Shown here one piece after another: positions 10,301-21,211 of a stretch of DNA of 44,566 nt. The stretch is from Planctomycetota bacterium. Lineage in GTDB: Bacteria > Planctomycetota > UBA11346. The translations under genes were made by a program, and so were the position numbers. Location of the stretch: positions 2,232-46,797 of the forward strand of contig PLEW01000226.1 in NCBI GenBank assembly GCA_003136555.1. The letters run 5' to 3'. Numbering within the stretch: the first letter of the stretch is position 1; the number at the start of each line of letters is the position of its first letter. The notes beneath the pieces were generated by a model. That model was not told the DNA's origin, searched no databases, and worked only from the letters and a program-made list of their open reading frames with translations.

Positions 10301-10689
10301 CCACCGCCTCGGGACGCATTGGTACGCGCTTCTCCTATACCATCGTGGCGACCGGCAACCCGGTGTCATTCGGCCTCAGCCCAGTTCCTGCCGGACTCGC
10401 CTTCGATGCCATCACTGGAGTGCTCTCGGGTACCCTGACGGAGGTGGGGGTCTCGGTGCTCACCCTGACGGCGACCAATGCGTCCGGTAGCGGCACGGCG
10501 TCATTGACTCTCACGGTCGAGGATCAGCTCGGCAATGGACGAGATGGCATATACACCAACGACACAGGGCGTTGTGGATCAGGTGGGGGCATCGCCGGCC
10601 TCCTGCTGATGGTGCTGGGCTGGGCCTTGTCCGTGGGTATGCACGACCAGCCCACCGCCCGCCGCCGCAAGGGCAGGGCTGGACGTTGA
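7384..10689 (+). CDS. Large surface protein: six NHL repeats, kelch/FTTAGG-type repeats, cadherin-like and Ig-like (He_PIG) domains, C-terminal sorting-like tail; start uncertain
   Basis: Repeats of the type NPTGVAVDASGMVYVADYNNNLIRTVTPQGKVTTIAG; GKFTTAGGVSATNVAAWDGLAWSALG repeats; GLPAGTSINAATGAITGTPT Ig-like repeats; C-terminus CGSGGGIAGLLLMVLGWALSVGMHDQPTARRRKGRAGR. True N-terminus probably near 7460-7540. Confidence 0.8.
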   Translation: MLFAIAPIRWRGTRVLAECRNQQGNGTWPRSLRIAAGGSEAGCGLGAGVAISTITFQPGYAPLAKPVNTAVDLQGNVYISDCNTHTIRKLTPDGTLSVLAGSGAPGSMDGTGSGASFFNPTGVAVDASGMVYVADYNNNLIRTVTPQGKVTTIAGQPEVYGHADGTGSNALFANPAAIAVDGNGIIYVTDQGNNTVRRVTQLGQVTTLAGTAGPPGSMDGLGPAARFSNPCGIAVDGSGTIYVCDQRNETIRLITPVGQVSTIAGQVGVPGSQNGAVLTSATFNYPTGIAVDEDGTVYVTDYNTSIIRSFVVGGQVSTIAGTAGVTGSTNATGSAASFLGPEGIAVDGAHRLYIADTFNNLIRRGLPVPATVPSSNDAWQPLGTGVGFNDSSGNWGMTASGSQVYISGVFTSVDGISASGIAEWTGGGWAPLGAGLNGAGDDINVSGGTVFEIGKFTTAGGVSATNVAAWDGLAWSALGTGLPNYPYAATIYNGQLVVGGGYSDGMGGFIPFVESWNGSQWSTIGTGTGGWVYTLVQYGNDLIIGGDYGGLGGAGNDYLVSWDGTSLSLPGGGVNANASQSMVSNGVLYVDGIFTTAGGNPATNIASWNGTSWQSLGSSFTGGNEALVPAPGGIYAFGSGTNTPGNAAFWNGTIWSAVPGGTNGETYEAVSTPGGIVVTGPFTQAGGKTANGVAIYNPQRIAYAGTLQASVHTPAPGTLSALDALGNALTISLLSQPLHGSVVLLDAAAGTYQYTGASGYVGTDTFVFQGQDYTGVSNPATVVVTVIDTSPPAVSITSPSSANFSVASTAPITFSGSDSDDVGVVSLSYTLTGATTASASLALGPTWSFTTPVLGLGTTTLVVTAHDAAGNAGTATLTVLAGVPTITSALSQAGTVGQPLAYAITATGLPSSYSATGLPAGTSINAATGAITGTPTANGVSVATVGATNGIGTGTAQVTFTIAPSVPTITSSATASGRIGTRFSYTIVATGNPVSFGLSPVPAGLAFDAITGVLSGTLTEVGVSVLTLTATNASGSGTASLTLTVEDQLGNGRDGIYTNDTGRCGSGGGIAGLLLMVLGWALSVGMHDQPTARRRKGRAGR
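7570..8480 (+). repeat. Six tandem NHL-repeat units (about 165 bp each) within the propeller gene
   Basis: Six consecutive protein units carrying the (N/Y/G)PxGIAVDxxGxxYVxDxxNNxIRxxTxxGxVxTIAG pattern. Confidence 0.8.
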
Positions 10690-11009
10690 GGTGCGGCGAT
10701 CCGACCGCCCCCGCAAGCAGTCTCAGCTGCATTCCGGCCGCATCGGGTGCGACCGGCCCGGTGCCGGTTCCCTCATCGACTGGCTGGAAGCCGCGTGGGA
10801 CCTGGATTCCCACAACGCTGTCCACGTCCGCCACGAACGCCGACACCCGCATCGAGCTCGAGGGTAGGGGGGTGGCGAGGGGGTAAAAGAGCCTCTGAGA
10901 CACCGGCTGGGCCATGACGGTGCGGCGGAGCGCAGAGCCGCGGTATCGATTGGCGGATGAGGAAGGCGGCGATAGACTGGGGTTCGCAACGGTGAAGGAT
11001 ACCATCGAC

Positions 11010-12047
11010 ATGGCGATCATGGAAGCAGGTGTAGAGTGCCTGGAGCGGACCACTCAGGTCGCCACCAGTCCGCGATCGGAACGTGAGGTCCTGGCGGCCA
11101 CCCGCCCCTTCACCATCGAGAACCGCTGGCGGAGCTGGTGGTGCCTCGCCACCACCAGCGTCATGATGACCGGCATCCTGGTCATCGCCGCGATGGCCCC
11201 CTGGTGGCCGGCGCGGTTGGCCTGCTCGATCCTCGGCGCCCTGGTGATGGTGCGCGTGTTCATCATCTACCATGACTTCATGCACGGCTCGCTGCTGCGC
11301 AACTCGGTCCTGGCCAAGATCCTGCTGCATGCCTATGGCTATCTGATCCTGGCACCCCCCAGGTCGTGGCGCATGAGCCACAACTTCCACCATTCCATCG
11401 TCGGCAAGGTGCTGGTCCTCAATAGCGGATCGTATCCGATCATGACCCGCGAGATGTGGAAGAATTCGACGTTCGTCGAGCGGCTGCGCTACATCATCAG
11501 CCGCAGCCCGCTGATCATCCTGTTCGCCTATCCCATGGTGTTCGCCTGGAGCCTGACCATCGAACCGATGATCGATCATCCGCGCAAGCTGTGGGATTCG
11601 ATCTTCGCGGTGATCGCGCACGGCGCGCTGATCGCCGGATTGTGGTGGTGGGGCGGGCCGTCCATGGCGATCTTCGCCTTCATCGTGCCGGTGGCGATGG
11701 CGGCGACGATCGGCGCCTACTTCTTCTATGCCCAGCACAACTACCCCGGCATGGAGATCCTCAAGACCGACGAGTGGACCAACTACCGGGCATCGCTGCG
11801 GACCTCCAGCTTCCTCAAGCTCGGCAGAATCATGCGCTGGTTCACCGGCGACATCGGCTACCACCATGTCCACCACCTGAACCTGGCGATCCCCTTCTAC
11901 CGCCTGTCGGAGGCGATGGCCGCCATCCCCGAGCTCCAGCATCCCATCAGCACGACGTTGCGTCCGCGGGATGTGCTCGCCTGCCTGCGCCTCAAGCTCT
12001 GGGACGAGGGCGCGAGAAACATGATCCGCTTCCGCGACGCGCACTGA
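11010..12047 (+). CDS. Membrane fatty acid desaturase
   Basis: Histidine boxes YHDFMHGS, SHNFHHS and GYHHVHHLN with transmembrane segments between; ATG at 11010 with upstream GAAGGA. Confidence 0.88.
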   Translation: MAIMEAGVECLERTTQVATSPRSEREVLAATRPFTIENRWRSWWCLATTSVMMTGILVIAAMAPWWPARLACSILGALVMVRVFIIYHDFMHGSLLRNSVLAKILLHAYGYLILAPPRSWRMSHNFHHSIVGKVLVLNSGSYPIMTREMWKNSTFVERLRYIISRSPLIILFAYPMVFAWSLTIEPMIDHPRKLWDSIFAVIAHGALIAGLWWWGGPSMAIFAFIVPVAMAATIGAYFFYAQHNYPGMEILKTDEWTNYRASLRTSSFLKLGRIMRWFTGDIGYHHVHHLNLAIPFYRLSEAMAAIPELQHPISTTLRPRDVLACLRLKLWDEGARNMIRFRDAH

Positions 12048-12133
12048 CGCGGCCTCAGCCCGGCGAGCCTGGCTGTCCTGGAGGTACCGCGCGTCGCAGC
12101 ACCCAGGCCGTCGGCGCGCCCGCCGGCTCCAGC

Positions 12134-13675
<1,542 letters not shown>

Positions 13676-13767
13676 GTGGAAAGGTCCTTGTCAGTCGGTG
13701 CGCCGGCATCCTAGCGGCGGCCCAGTTCATTCCTAGGCGGCTCGCCCCGGTGCAGCGGGCTGGACAC

Positions 13768-16700
13768 TCAGGGCTGGGGGTCGCTGAATCCCAGGGTGAC
13801 CTCCCGCACCCGCCCGCTGCCCGAACCCCCCCAGCGCACCAGTTCGATCTCGTTCTCGCCGCCGCAATGAACGAAGGGGGTGATGGCGAGGCTCCAGCGC
13901 TCGCCGATGAGGTGATGGTGCCTGCGCACCAGCGTGCCATTGACGAGCACGCCCACCAGCGAGCGGTCGCCCTCGACTGTGAGCACGGCCTCCTTCCCCA
14001 GCAGTGCCGCATCGATGGCGACGGTGCGCCGGAGGAACTGCGCGCTGTAGTCGCCGGGCAGCTGGATGGGCTCGCCGGAGCGCAGGCCATCCGCTGATGG
14101 CACCCAGCGACCGGCCAGGCTGATGGCGGTTTGCGCTGGGCGCTCGAACGACAGCCAGCATTGGCCGCGCAGGCCTGCGAGCACGCCACGGCTGTGGATG
14201 TCGACCGCGAGCTGGTGCGACGAACCCGGCGTGAGCGATGGCAGGCCCTCGGCGATGGCGGCACCGTCATTGTCGCCCTTGATCTCGCGGCCATCCAGCA
14301 GCACCCGACCCCGGTCGACGAACGAGGAGCCGGTCCAGCTGGTCAGCCATAGCGACACCCGGCCGCCGACCCATGAGCTCGGCACGGTGAAGGCCTTGCG
14401 GTAGACCGCATGGGCGTGGCCGCCGGATTGCGCGACGTCCCAGATGCCGATGGCCGAGGCCGGCCAGCTGGCGTCATCGTAGCCGGTGGCGAGCAGCGCA
14501 CCCGCGTCGGCGCCGTCGTCGAGCAGGCGGAAGCGCCAGGCGGGGGTGAGGTCGTAGGCCTGCGAGCCGACCCCGGCGGGCATGCTGAGCGGAGCTGGCG
14601 AGGTGGTGCCGCGCCACCAGTTGCGCTGCAGCGCGAACCAGGACAGCGGGGCATGCTCGATCTCGCCGCGTGGGGTGAGGAAGACGCGCGTCTCCAGGGG
14701 CTCGAGCGCGATGCCGTCGATGCGCGCATCGTCCTTGCCCGGCTGGATGGCCAGGCGGGCGGAGGTGCGCGCATCGATGGCGAAGGCGGGATGGCGGTCC
14801 TTGCCCAGGGAGATCGCCACTGTCTGCTTCTGGCTGCTCGACCAGTTGAACAGCGTCCAGGTGTCATACAGGCCATTGTTGGTGACCGCCGGACGGAGCC
14901 AGACCTGCTCGGCGTCTCCGATCACGCGTCCGGCCTCGGGGGCGATGCCGCGCGCCACGAGCAGCGCGGTGAAGAGGTCGCGCAGATGCCTGACCTCGGG
15001 GCTGTCGCCGCCCGGCTCGACGCGATCGAAGATCCGCGCCCCGGTGAATTTCGCCCCCAGCTGCACGATCAGCCCCTTGCCCAGGGGGCGCATGCCGGCA
15101 GCCACGCCGCCATCATGCCAGAGCAGCAGATCGTGCGCATCCGCGGCCGTGCGTTCGAGGTGCAGGCCGTTGGCCGCGATGCCTTCCCACGCTGCGGTTG
15201 CGATCTCCTGTCCAGGTGCGGGTGCGAGCCGGCCGCTCTCCTCGATCCTGCCATCGGCGCCCAGCCGATCGATATGGGTGACGCGGTAGCCGGTGAGTCG
15301 CGCGATGGGCCAGCTGTCCGGCTTCTCTGGCGTGTGCCGCCCGGTCTGCGCCAGGGTGATGAGGGTGCCGCCGGCACGGATCCAGCGCTCGATCTCGGCG
15401 ACCTGCGACTCGTCCATGATCGAGGTGTTGGCATCGATGATGACGCGATAGGCATCGGCATCGCCGCTGGCGAACGAGCCCTGGCTCAGGCCGTCATAGG
15501 GGTAATGCCCGCGCAGGACCGCAGCGGGATTCCACTGCCAGTAGCCGCTGCCGAGATTGGCATTGGGCGCCGAACCCCAGGGGAAGCCGGTCAGCTGGGC
15601 GACGCGGTCGGAATAGAGGCAGGCGACCTCGGCCTTGGCATAATGGCTTTGGCCCATCAGGGTGATCTGCCGGCGATGCGCCTCGTAGTCGGCCTTGATC
15701 TCGGGGTTCCACAGGATGTCGCCGAGGTGGATGAAGTAGTCCACCGATTGCACCCCTTCGGTCTGCCACAGGCCCCAGAAGCGCCGCCATTCCGCCACAT
15801 CCTTGGCCGGTGCGCCTGGTTCGAGCGAATACGGCAGATCCGCGCCGCGCATGAGCGCCGGGTTGCTGTCGGCCCAGAAGGCGGCCATGTAGCCGGTATT
15901 GTGGAACTCCCCGCCGTAGGCGACCGCCAGGCTCTTCAGGCCATCAGCATAGTCGTCGGGGTGCATCAGGGTGATCGGCTGATCGGGGGCCGCCTGGCGG
16001 ATCATCTCCATACCGCGCCTGATCGCCTCGATGCGCGACCAGCTGGTGAAGTCGATGAAATCGACCCACTGCGCATTCAGGCCCTCGCCAAGGTACGGGT
16101 ACTGCAGCGGTTCCACCGGGGTGAGGTAGGTGCGGTAGGCCATGGCGCCCTGCGGCAGGCGGATGGCGAGGGAGTTGCGGCCGTCCTTCAGCGCCGCGGT
16201 CGCATCCACGCTGAACCAGTGCGGGGTGGCCTGGGTGAGCGTACCCACGCCGATCTCCTGTCCGTTGAGTACCACGCGGATCGCGGAGTGCTGCGCCTGC
16301 GTGAGGTCCCAGACCGAGAGCCAGGCCCGCGGATGGCGGGCGCGCCAGGCTGCGGGGACCTCGAAAGTGCGGCGGAACACCGCCGGGCGCTTGGCGAGGA
16401 ACAGCTGCTTGTCGCTGCCGCCGCCGGCCACCTCCGGCCAGGAGGAGTCATCGAATCCGGGCTTGTACCAGGCCTCGGGTGCCGGCGTCGACGGCAGCGC
16501 ATGGAAGGCATCGTACTGGTAGGTCGCCGTCGACGGTGAGGTCAGCTCCTCATATCCGACCCGCCAGCGGCCGGCGACATCCAGCGCCTCCGGCACCAGT
16601 CCCGCGAACGACGCCAGTTCCGGCATGTGGATCGCATCGAAGGACGGGACATCCCGCTGCCAGCGCGCCGCGATCGCCGCCACGGTGGTGTAGCGTCCGC

Positions 16701-17751
16701 GCAGGTAGCGGCGGTAGGCGGCATCCGCGACCGGACCGTATTCCAGCAGCAGGTCCTGCGCGCCATGGCGCGTCTCGCCATGCGGCTCGAGATAGGAGAT
16801 GACATTGCCCGCCTTGGCGGTGCGCCTGACCTGCGTCTGGAGCACGCCCAGCTCGGCATCCTCGCCGGTGGTGGCGTTCCACGACATCACCCCCTGCCCG
16901 CCCAGATAGGGGCTGAGCAGGTCGTGGAAGTTCCCGGTGAATCCAGGCATCTTCAGCTGGGTCTGGGCGCGGAAGCGGTTGAGCAGCCAGGTCGGCTCAT
17001 AGCCGGCATTGGCGCCGAGGTGGATGTCGACCGGCAGGCCATGGCGAGCCGCCTCCTGTTCCACCCAGCCGCCCCAGCCGCTGTTGACCATGCCATCGGC
17101 GCTGTCGGTGGCCAGTCCGCTGATCGGGATCAGGATGCCGGCGCGCGCCTGCGCCTGCGCATAGTCGAATTCGGAGACGGCATCATAGCCAGGACCATGG
17201 TAGCCGGGGGGCTGCTGCCAGGGCCAGTAGTAATGGCGGAAGCCGAAGCGATCCCAACGGTCGAGATACATCGGGACGGCGACCTGCGGGGTGGTCGCCC
17301 CGCTGACCGCGGCGCGAGCCAGGGCGGCATGCAGGCGCTTGAGGTCGCGCGCCGCGACGATCACCACGCTGGAACCGGAGCAGCTGGCGGTCAGGCAGCC
17401 CTGGCTGTCGATCATCTGCACGGTCAGGGCCGGATCACCCTCCATGCGGGCGGTCGTCCCGCCCTGCAGCGCGAGATCGGAGAGGAATTTCGCCTGCAGC
17501 AGCGCCGCCTTGCCGGCATCGTCGCAGGCGATGCGGGTGATCGATCCGTCGTCATCGGCCACGAAGGTCCCCGAGACCGTGCCATAGCCGCGCAGCTGGC
17601 GAGCCGGCCAGGTGAGCGTCCGGGTCCCGGGCGTGCTCAGCGGATCGCGCGCATCGGCTGCCGCGAGGACCGCGGCCACGTCGGTCATCGCCTGGATCAG
17701 CAGGAGCAGGAGGATGGTGGCGGCGATGATCGGGCGCTGGCGGTCGGACAT
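13768..17751 (-). CDS. Large secreted glycoside hydrolase (GH42/GH-A-like core plus beta-sandwich carbohydrate-binding domains)
   Basis: MSDRQRPIIAATILLLLLIQAMTDVAAVLA signal sequence; DAAYRRYLRGRYTTVAAIAARWQRDVPSFDAI resembles GH42-type beta-galactosidases; galactose-binding-like modules such as WPEVAGGGSDKQLFLAKRPAVFRRTFEVP. Confidence 0.75.
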   Translation of the reverse strand: MSDRQRPIIAATILLLLLIQAMTDVAAVLAAADARDPLSTPGTRTLTWPARQLRGYGTVSGTFVADDDGSITRIACDDAGKAALLQAKFLSDLALQGGTTARMEGDPALTVQMIDSQGCLTASCSGSSVVIVAARDLKRLHAALARAAVSGATTPQVAVPMYLDRWDRFGFRHYYWPWQQPPGYHGPGYDAVSEFDYAQAQARAGILIPISGLATDSADGMVNSGWGGWVEQEAARHGLPVDIHLGANAGYEPTWLLNRFRAQTQLKMPGFTGNFHDLLSPYLGGQGVMSWNATTGEDAELGVLQTQVRRTAKAGNVISYLEPHGETRHGAQDLLLEYGPVADAAYRRYLRGRYTTVAAIAARWQRDVPSFDAIHMPELASFAGLVPEALDVAGRWRVGYEELTSPSTATYQYDAFHALPSTPAPEAWYKPGFDDSSWPEVAGGGSDKQLFLAKRPAVFRRTFEVPAAWRARHPRAWLSVWDLTQAQHSAIRVVLNGQEIGVGTLTQATPHWFSVDATAALKDGRNSLAIRLPQGAMAYRTYLTPVEPLQYPYLGEGLNAQWVDFIDFTSWSRIEAIRRGMEMIRQAAPDQPITLMHPDDYADGLKSLAVAYGGEFHNTGYMAAFWADSNPALMRGADLPYSLEPGAPAKDVAEWRRFWGLWQTEGVQSVDYFIHLGDILWNPEIKADYEAHRRQITLMGQSHYAKAEVACLYSDRVAQLTGFPWGSAPNANLGSGYWQWNPAAVLRGHYPYDGLSQGSFASGDADAYRVIIDANTSIMDESQVAEIERWIRAGGTLITLAQTGRHTPEKPDSWPIARLTGYRVTHIDRLGADGRIEESGRLAPAPGQEIATAAWEGIAANGLHLERTAADAHDLLLWHDGGVAAGMRPLGKGLIVQLGAKFTGARIFDRVEPGGDSPEVRHLRDLFTALLVARGIAPEAGRVIGDAEQVWLRPAVTNNGLYDTWTLFNWSSSQKQTVAISLGKDRHPAFAIDARTSARLAIQPGKDDARIDGIALEPLETRVFLTPRGEIEHAPLSWFALQRNWWRGTTSPAPLSMPAGVGSQAYDLTPAWRFRLLDDGADAGALLATGYDDASWPASAIGIWDVAQSGGHAHAVYRKAFTVPSSWVGGRVSLWLTSWTGSSFVDRGRVLLDGREIKGDNDGAAIAEGLPSLTPGSSHQLAVDIHSRGVLAGLRGQCWLSFERPAQTAISLAGRWVPSADGLRSGEPIQLPGDYSAQFLRRTVAIDAALLGKEAVLTVEGDRSLVGVLVNGTLVRRHHHLIGERWSLAITPFVHCGGENEIELVRWGGSGSGRVREVTLGFSDPQP

Positions 17752-17887
17752 GCGGTCTCGCGTGCGAGGCGAGTGACCATCCGGGTCGCCGCCTCTGGAC
17801 GTGTTCACGGCGATAGCCGCATCTCGCCTGCCAGGGGCGCTGGAGACCTGGTGCCAGCTGGCGGTGCGCTTGGCACCCATCGCGGCG

Positions 17888-18613
17888 TCACGGCTTGCCG
17901 GCACCGGCTACCTGGATGCGCAGTGAACGGAAGGCGATGCCGGCATCGGCATGGCGTCCCTGCAGGCCGATGCGGCCATGATGGGGGAGGGTGGCCCAGG
18001 GCTGCCCCTGGAGCCACTGCGGAATCTCCGACCCATCGGGATTGCGCTTGCCATCCGTCCAGGCGTCGAGATCGACATCGCTCGCCAATGCGCCATTGAT
18101 GAGGGTGGTGATCTGGGAACCGCGGCAGGCGGTGGTCATGCGGTTCCATGCCCCCGGCTCCTTGGCCAGGCTGGCGCGAGGTGCGAGATGGCCGAAGAAG
18201 CCGCCGCAGCGCCAATTGGCAGGGATGTTGCGCCACTCCTTGCCGAGGTCATCCAGGATCTGGATCTCGACCGTGGTCGGCATCCAGTTCGTGGGATCGG
18301 AATTGTAGAGGAACAGGCCGCTGTTGGTCCCCGAATCGAGGCGGAACTCGAGATCGATGACGCAGTCGCCGTACTCCGCCTTGGTCCACAGGTTGATGTC
18401 CTTGGTCGCGGTCAGGATGCCGTCCTTCATCGACCAGATGCCGGGAGGGAAATCGGCATTCGAGAGGTCGTCAGCCAGCAGATGCGGCCAACCACTGGAG
18501 TCCGGATGGGCGGTGATCAGCGGGATCTTGGGCACCGGGCTGGGTGCTGGCGGTGCATCCGCCGCCTGCATCCACGAGCAGATGAGCAGGATCGCGATGA
18601 GGGAGCGCAGCAT
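17888..18613 (-). CDS. Secreted DUF1080 (3-keto-disaccharide hydrolase-like) protein
   Basis: MLRSLIAILLICSWMQAADA signal; LADDLSNADFPPGIWSMKDGILTATKDINLWTKAEYGDCVIDLEFRLDSGTNSGLFLYNSD is the typical DUF1080 pattern. Confidence 0.88.
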   Translation of the reverse strand: MLRSLIAILLICSWMQAADAPPAPSPVPKIPLITAHPDSSGWPHLLADDLSNADFPPGIWSMKDGILTATKDINLWTKAEYGDCVIDLEFRLDSGTNSGLFLYNSDPTNWMPTTVEIQILDDLGKEWRNIPANWRCGGFFGHLAPRASLAKEPGAWNRMTTACRGSQITTLINGALASDVDLDAWTDGKRNPDGSEIPQWLQGQPWATLPHHGRIGLQGRHADAGIAFRSLRIQVAGAGKP

Positions 18614-18685
18614 GGTGGGGAACCTTGGCGGGTGTCGAGGATGCGCGGCCCGGCGCAGCGCGGAGATGGTACCGGAGCTGTCCAG

Positions 18686-18705
18686 CGCTGTTTACTAAAA
18701 TTTAG
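18686..18705. promoter_or_regulatory. AT-rich putative operator/promoter upstream of the DUF1080 operon
   Basis: cgctgtttactaaaatttag, including the perfect palindrome CTAAAATTTAG (18695-18705); core rc TTTAGTAAACAGCG resembles the 5845-5858 and 23327-23341 sites. Confidence 0.4.
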
Positions 18706-19320
18706 GTCCGCTCGGCTGGTGGGTCTCCAGGTGTGGCACCATGCGGGAGCGCTGCCCATGACGATATCCATAACAGACGGTACTCCATGTCATTGAATGA
18801 TCGAGTCGTGCCCCTGGATGACCGTGCCCATGACCGGAACATCCTGGCGCACGTCGGCTGGCGCCGACGACGGCCGGGACGGTCACGGGGTTTGCGGGCT
18901 GATGGGTCGCGATGAGGTGTCCTCAGCGGCAACTGCGCAGATAGAGGGACTTGGCGGTGGGTGCACCCGGCAGCGCCGTGCGGATGGACCGGGGCCGCTG
19001 CGGGCGCGAGCATCCTGTCGCTCCTGGGCATGCCGCCCATGCGCTTCAGGGACGGCGGCAGGTGGCGCGGTGGACCTCCAGCACATCGACTTCCGCGCTG
19101 TGGCGTTCCGCCTCGAGACTGCGGATCTGGATGATCGGCGTCAGCTGCTAGGACAATGCTGACGCGGTTCTCCGCTCCGGCTCTTTCAGCACCCATGATC
19201 ACTCTTGAATAGTGGCCCACCAGCCATGGGATGCCGGCGGCATGGCTGCGCCCACCTCACGACGAGCGAGCGTCTGCTGACCACCGGACTGATACGAACC
19301 GCCTGCTTCGGAGACCTGCC

Positions 19321-21069
19321 ATGACCATCCGCCGCCTGCGACGCGCCCGCGTCACCCTGCTGCTGGCCGCCGTCCTCAGCCTGATGGCTGCGGCACCCGC
19401 CGCCGACGACACTGCCGCGAGCGGCGGCGCTGGTGGCGGCGCGGCGATGGCGAACCGCGTGGTCGAATGGTCGCTGGTCTCGGGCAAGGACTACGCCGAT
19501 CCCTTCAACGATGTTCAGCTCGATGTCGAGGTGACGGCTCCCGACAAGACGATCAGGCGCATACCGGCCTTCTGGGATGGCAAGCAGGTCTGGCGCGTGC
19601 GCTACTCATCGCCGCAGGTCGGCACGCACTCCTGGAAGAGCATCTGCTCCGACGCCGGCAATGCCGACCTCAACGGCAAGGAGGGGGCGATCTCGATCGC
19701 GCCATACGTCGGCGATCATCCGCTCTACCAGCATGGCTTCATCCGCGTCAGCTCCGACAAGCGCCACCTCACCTATGCCGATGGCACGCCGTTCTTCTGG
19801 CTGGGCGACACCTGGTGGATGGGGCTGTGCAAACGCCTGGGGTGGCCGGAGGAGTTCCAGCAGCTGACCGCGGACCGCAAGCAGAAGGGCTTCACCGTGA
19901 TCCAGATCGTCGCTGGCCTGTATCCCGATATGCACCCCTTCGATCCGCGCGGCGCCAACGAGGCCGGCTACCCCTGGGAGACCGGCTATGCGCGCATCCA
20001 CCCGGAGTACTGGGATGCCGTGGACAGACGCCTGGCCTACCTGGTCGACCAGGGCATGGTGCCGTGCATCGTCGGCGCGTGGGGCTACTTCATGTCGTGG
20101 ATGGGAGTGGAGAAGATGGAGCAGCATTGGCGCTACATCATCGCCCGCTATGGCGCCATGCCGGTGGTCTGGTGCGCTGCTGGCGAAGCGAACCTGCCCT
20201 GGTACCTGGCCAAGGGCTTCCCGTATGATGCCCGCGCCCAGGTCACGCAGTGGACCACCGTGATGCGCTACATCAAGGCGAACGATCCCTACCATCGCCT
20301 GCTCACCATCCATCCCACCGGCATCGGCCGCCTCTCAGCCCGCCATGCCACCGACGATGTGGATCTGCTCGACATCGATCTGCTGCAGACGCCGCACGGT
20401 CAGCGCGAAGCGGTCGCTCCCACGGTGGCGACCATGCAGACGTCCTACGCCGATCATCCGGTGATGCCGGTGATCAATGGCGAGGCGTCCTATGAGATGC
20501 TCGGGGATACCCTGCCGACCGCCTGGACGCGGCAGATGTTCTGGCTGTGCATGACCAACGGCGCGGCCGGCCACACCTATGGCGCCAATGGAATCTGGCA
20601 GCTCAACCGGCGCGGCCAGCCGCATGGCCCGTCGCCCCATCATCCACCCGGGAGCAACGGCTATGGCATCATCCCGTGGGATGAGGCGATGCATCTGCCC
20701 GGCTCGTCCCAGGTCGGCCTGGGCAAGCGGCTGTTCGAGCGCTTCGATTGGCAGTCGTTCCAGCCGCACCCGGAGTGGTCCGCCTATGAAGCCGACAGCG
20801 CCCCGGGCGCCCCGCCGCGTCCGACCTACGGCCCCTTCGCGATCGGTTCCGACGCGGTGCGCCTGATCTACGTCCCCGAGCACTGCAGGACGGCGGTCTC
20901 CGGCCTGGCTGCGCACGCCAGCTACCGTGGGCAGATCGTCGATCCGGTCTCCGGTGCGACCACCGAGCTGGGCGCGATCACCCCCGATGCGGCCGGCTCC
21001 TGGAGCGTGCCCGCACCCGACCGGGCCGACGCCAAGGACTGGGTGCTGATCCTCGAGCGCCAACCCTGA
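19321..21069 (+). CDS. Secreted DUF5060/DUF4038 family glycoside hydrolase (apiosidase-like)
   Basis: MTIRRLRRARVTLLLAAVLSLMAAAPA signal; HGFIRVSSDKRHLTYADGTPFFWLGDTWWMGLCKRLGWPEEFQQLTADRKQKGFTVIQIVAGL; VINGEASYEMLGD. Confidence 0.88.
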   Translation: MTIRRLRRARVTLLLAAVLSLMAAAPAADDTAASGGAGGGAAMANRVVEWSLVSGKDYADPFNDVQLDVEVTAPDKTIRRIPAFWDGKQVWRVRYSSPQVGTHSWKSICSDAGNADLNGKEGAISIAPYVGDHPLYQHGFIRVSSDKRHLTYADGTPFFWLGDTWWMGLCKRLGWPEEFQQLTADRKQKGFTVIQIVAGLYPDMHPFDPRGANEAGYPWETGYARIHPEYWDAVDRRLAYLVDQGMVPCIVGAWGYFMSWMGVEKMEQHWRYIIARYGAMPVVWCAAGEANLPWYLAKGFPYDARAQVTQWTTVMRYIKANDPYHRLLTIHPTGIGRLSARHATDDVDLLDIDLLQTPHGQREAVAPTVATMQTSYADHPVMPVINGEASYEMLGDTLPTAWTRQMFWLCMTNGAAGHTYGANGIWQLNRRGQPHGPSPHHPPGSNGYGIIPWDEAMHLPGSSQVGLGKRLFERFDWQSFQPHPEWSAYEADSAPGAPPRPTYGPFAIGSDAVRLIYVPEHCRTAVSGLAAHASYRGQIVDPVSGATTELGAITPDAAGSWSVPAPDRADAKDWVLILERQP

Positions 21070-21160
21070 GCTGCCCGCATCGGCAGCGCAGGTATGCGCT
21101 CAGGCGGGAGCGATCTCGGTTGCCGGCAGCCCGTTCGGCGCAGCGCGCCTGAGCATGAAC

Positions 21161-21200
21161 GACCGCAGGCCGATCGGGTGAAACCGATCGGCCTGCGGTC
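21161..21200. terminator. Perfect 17-bp stem hairpin between convergent genes
   Basis: gaccgcaggccgatcgg-gtgaaa-ccgatcggcctgcggtc. Confidence 0.6.
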
Positions 21201-21211
21201 GACGCACAGCG

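Noticed and set aside
14410-18099. Long plus-strand ORFs 14410..16539 and 16627..18099
   Set aside because: Antisense shadows of the GH42-like and DUF1080 genes.
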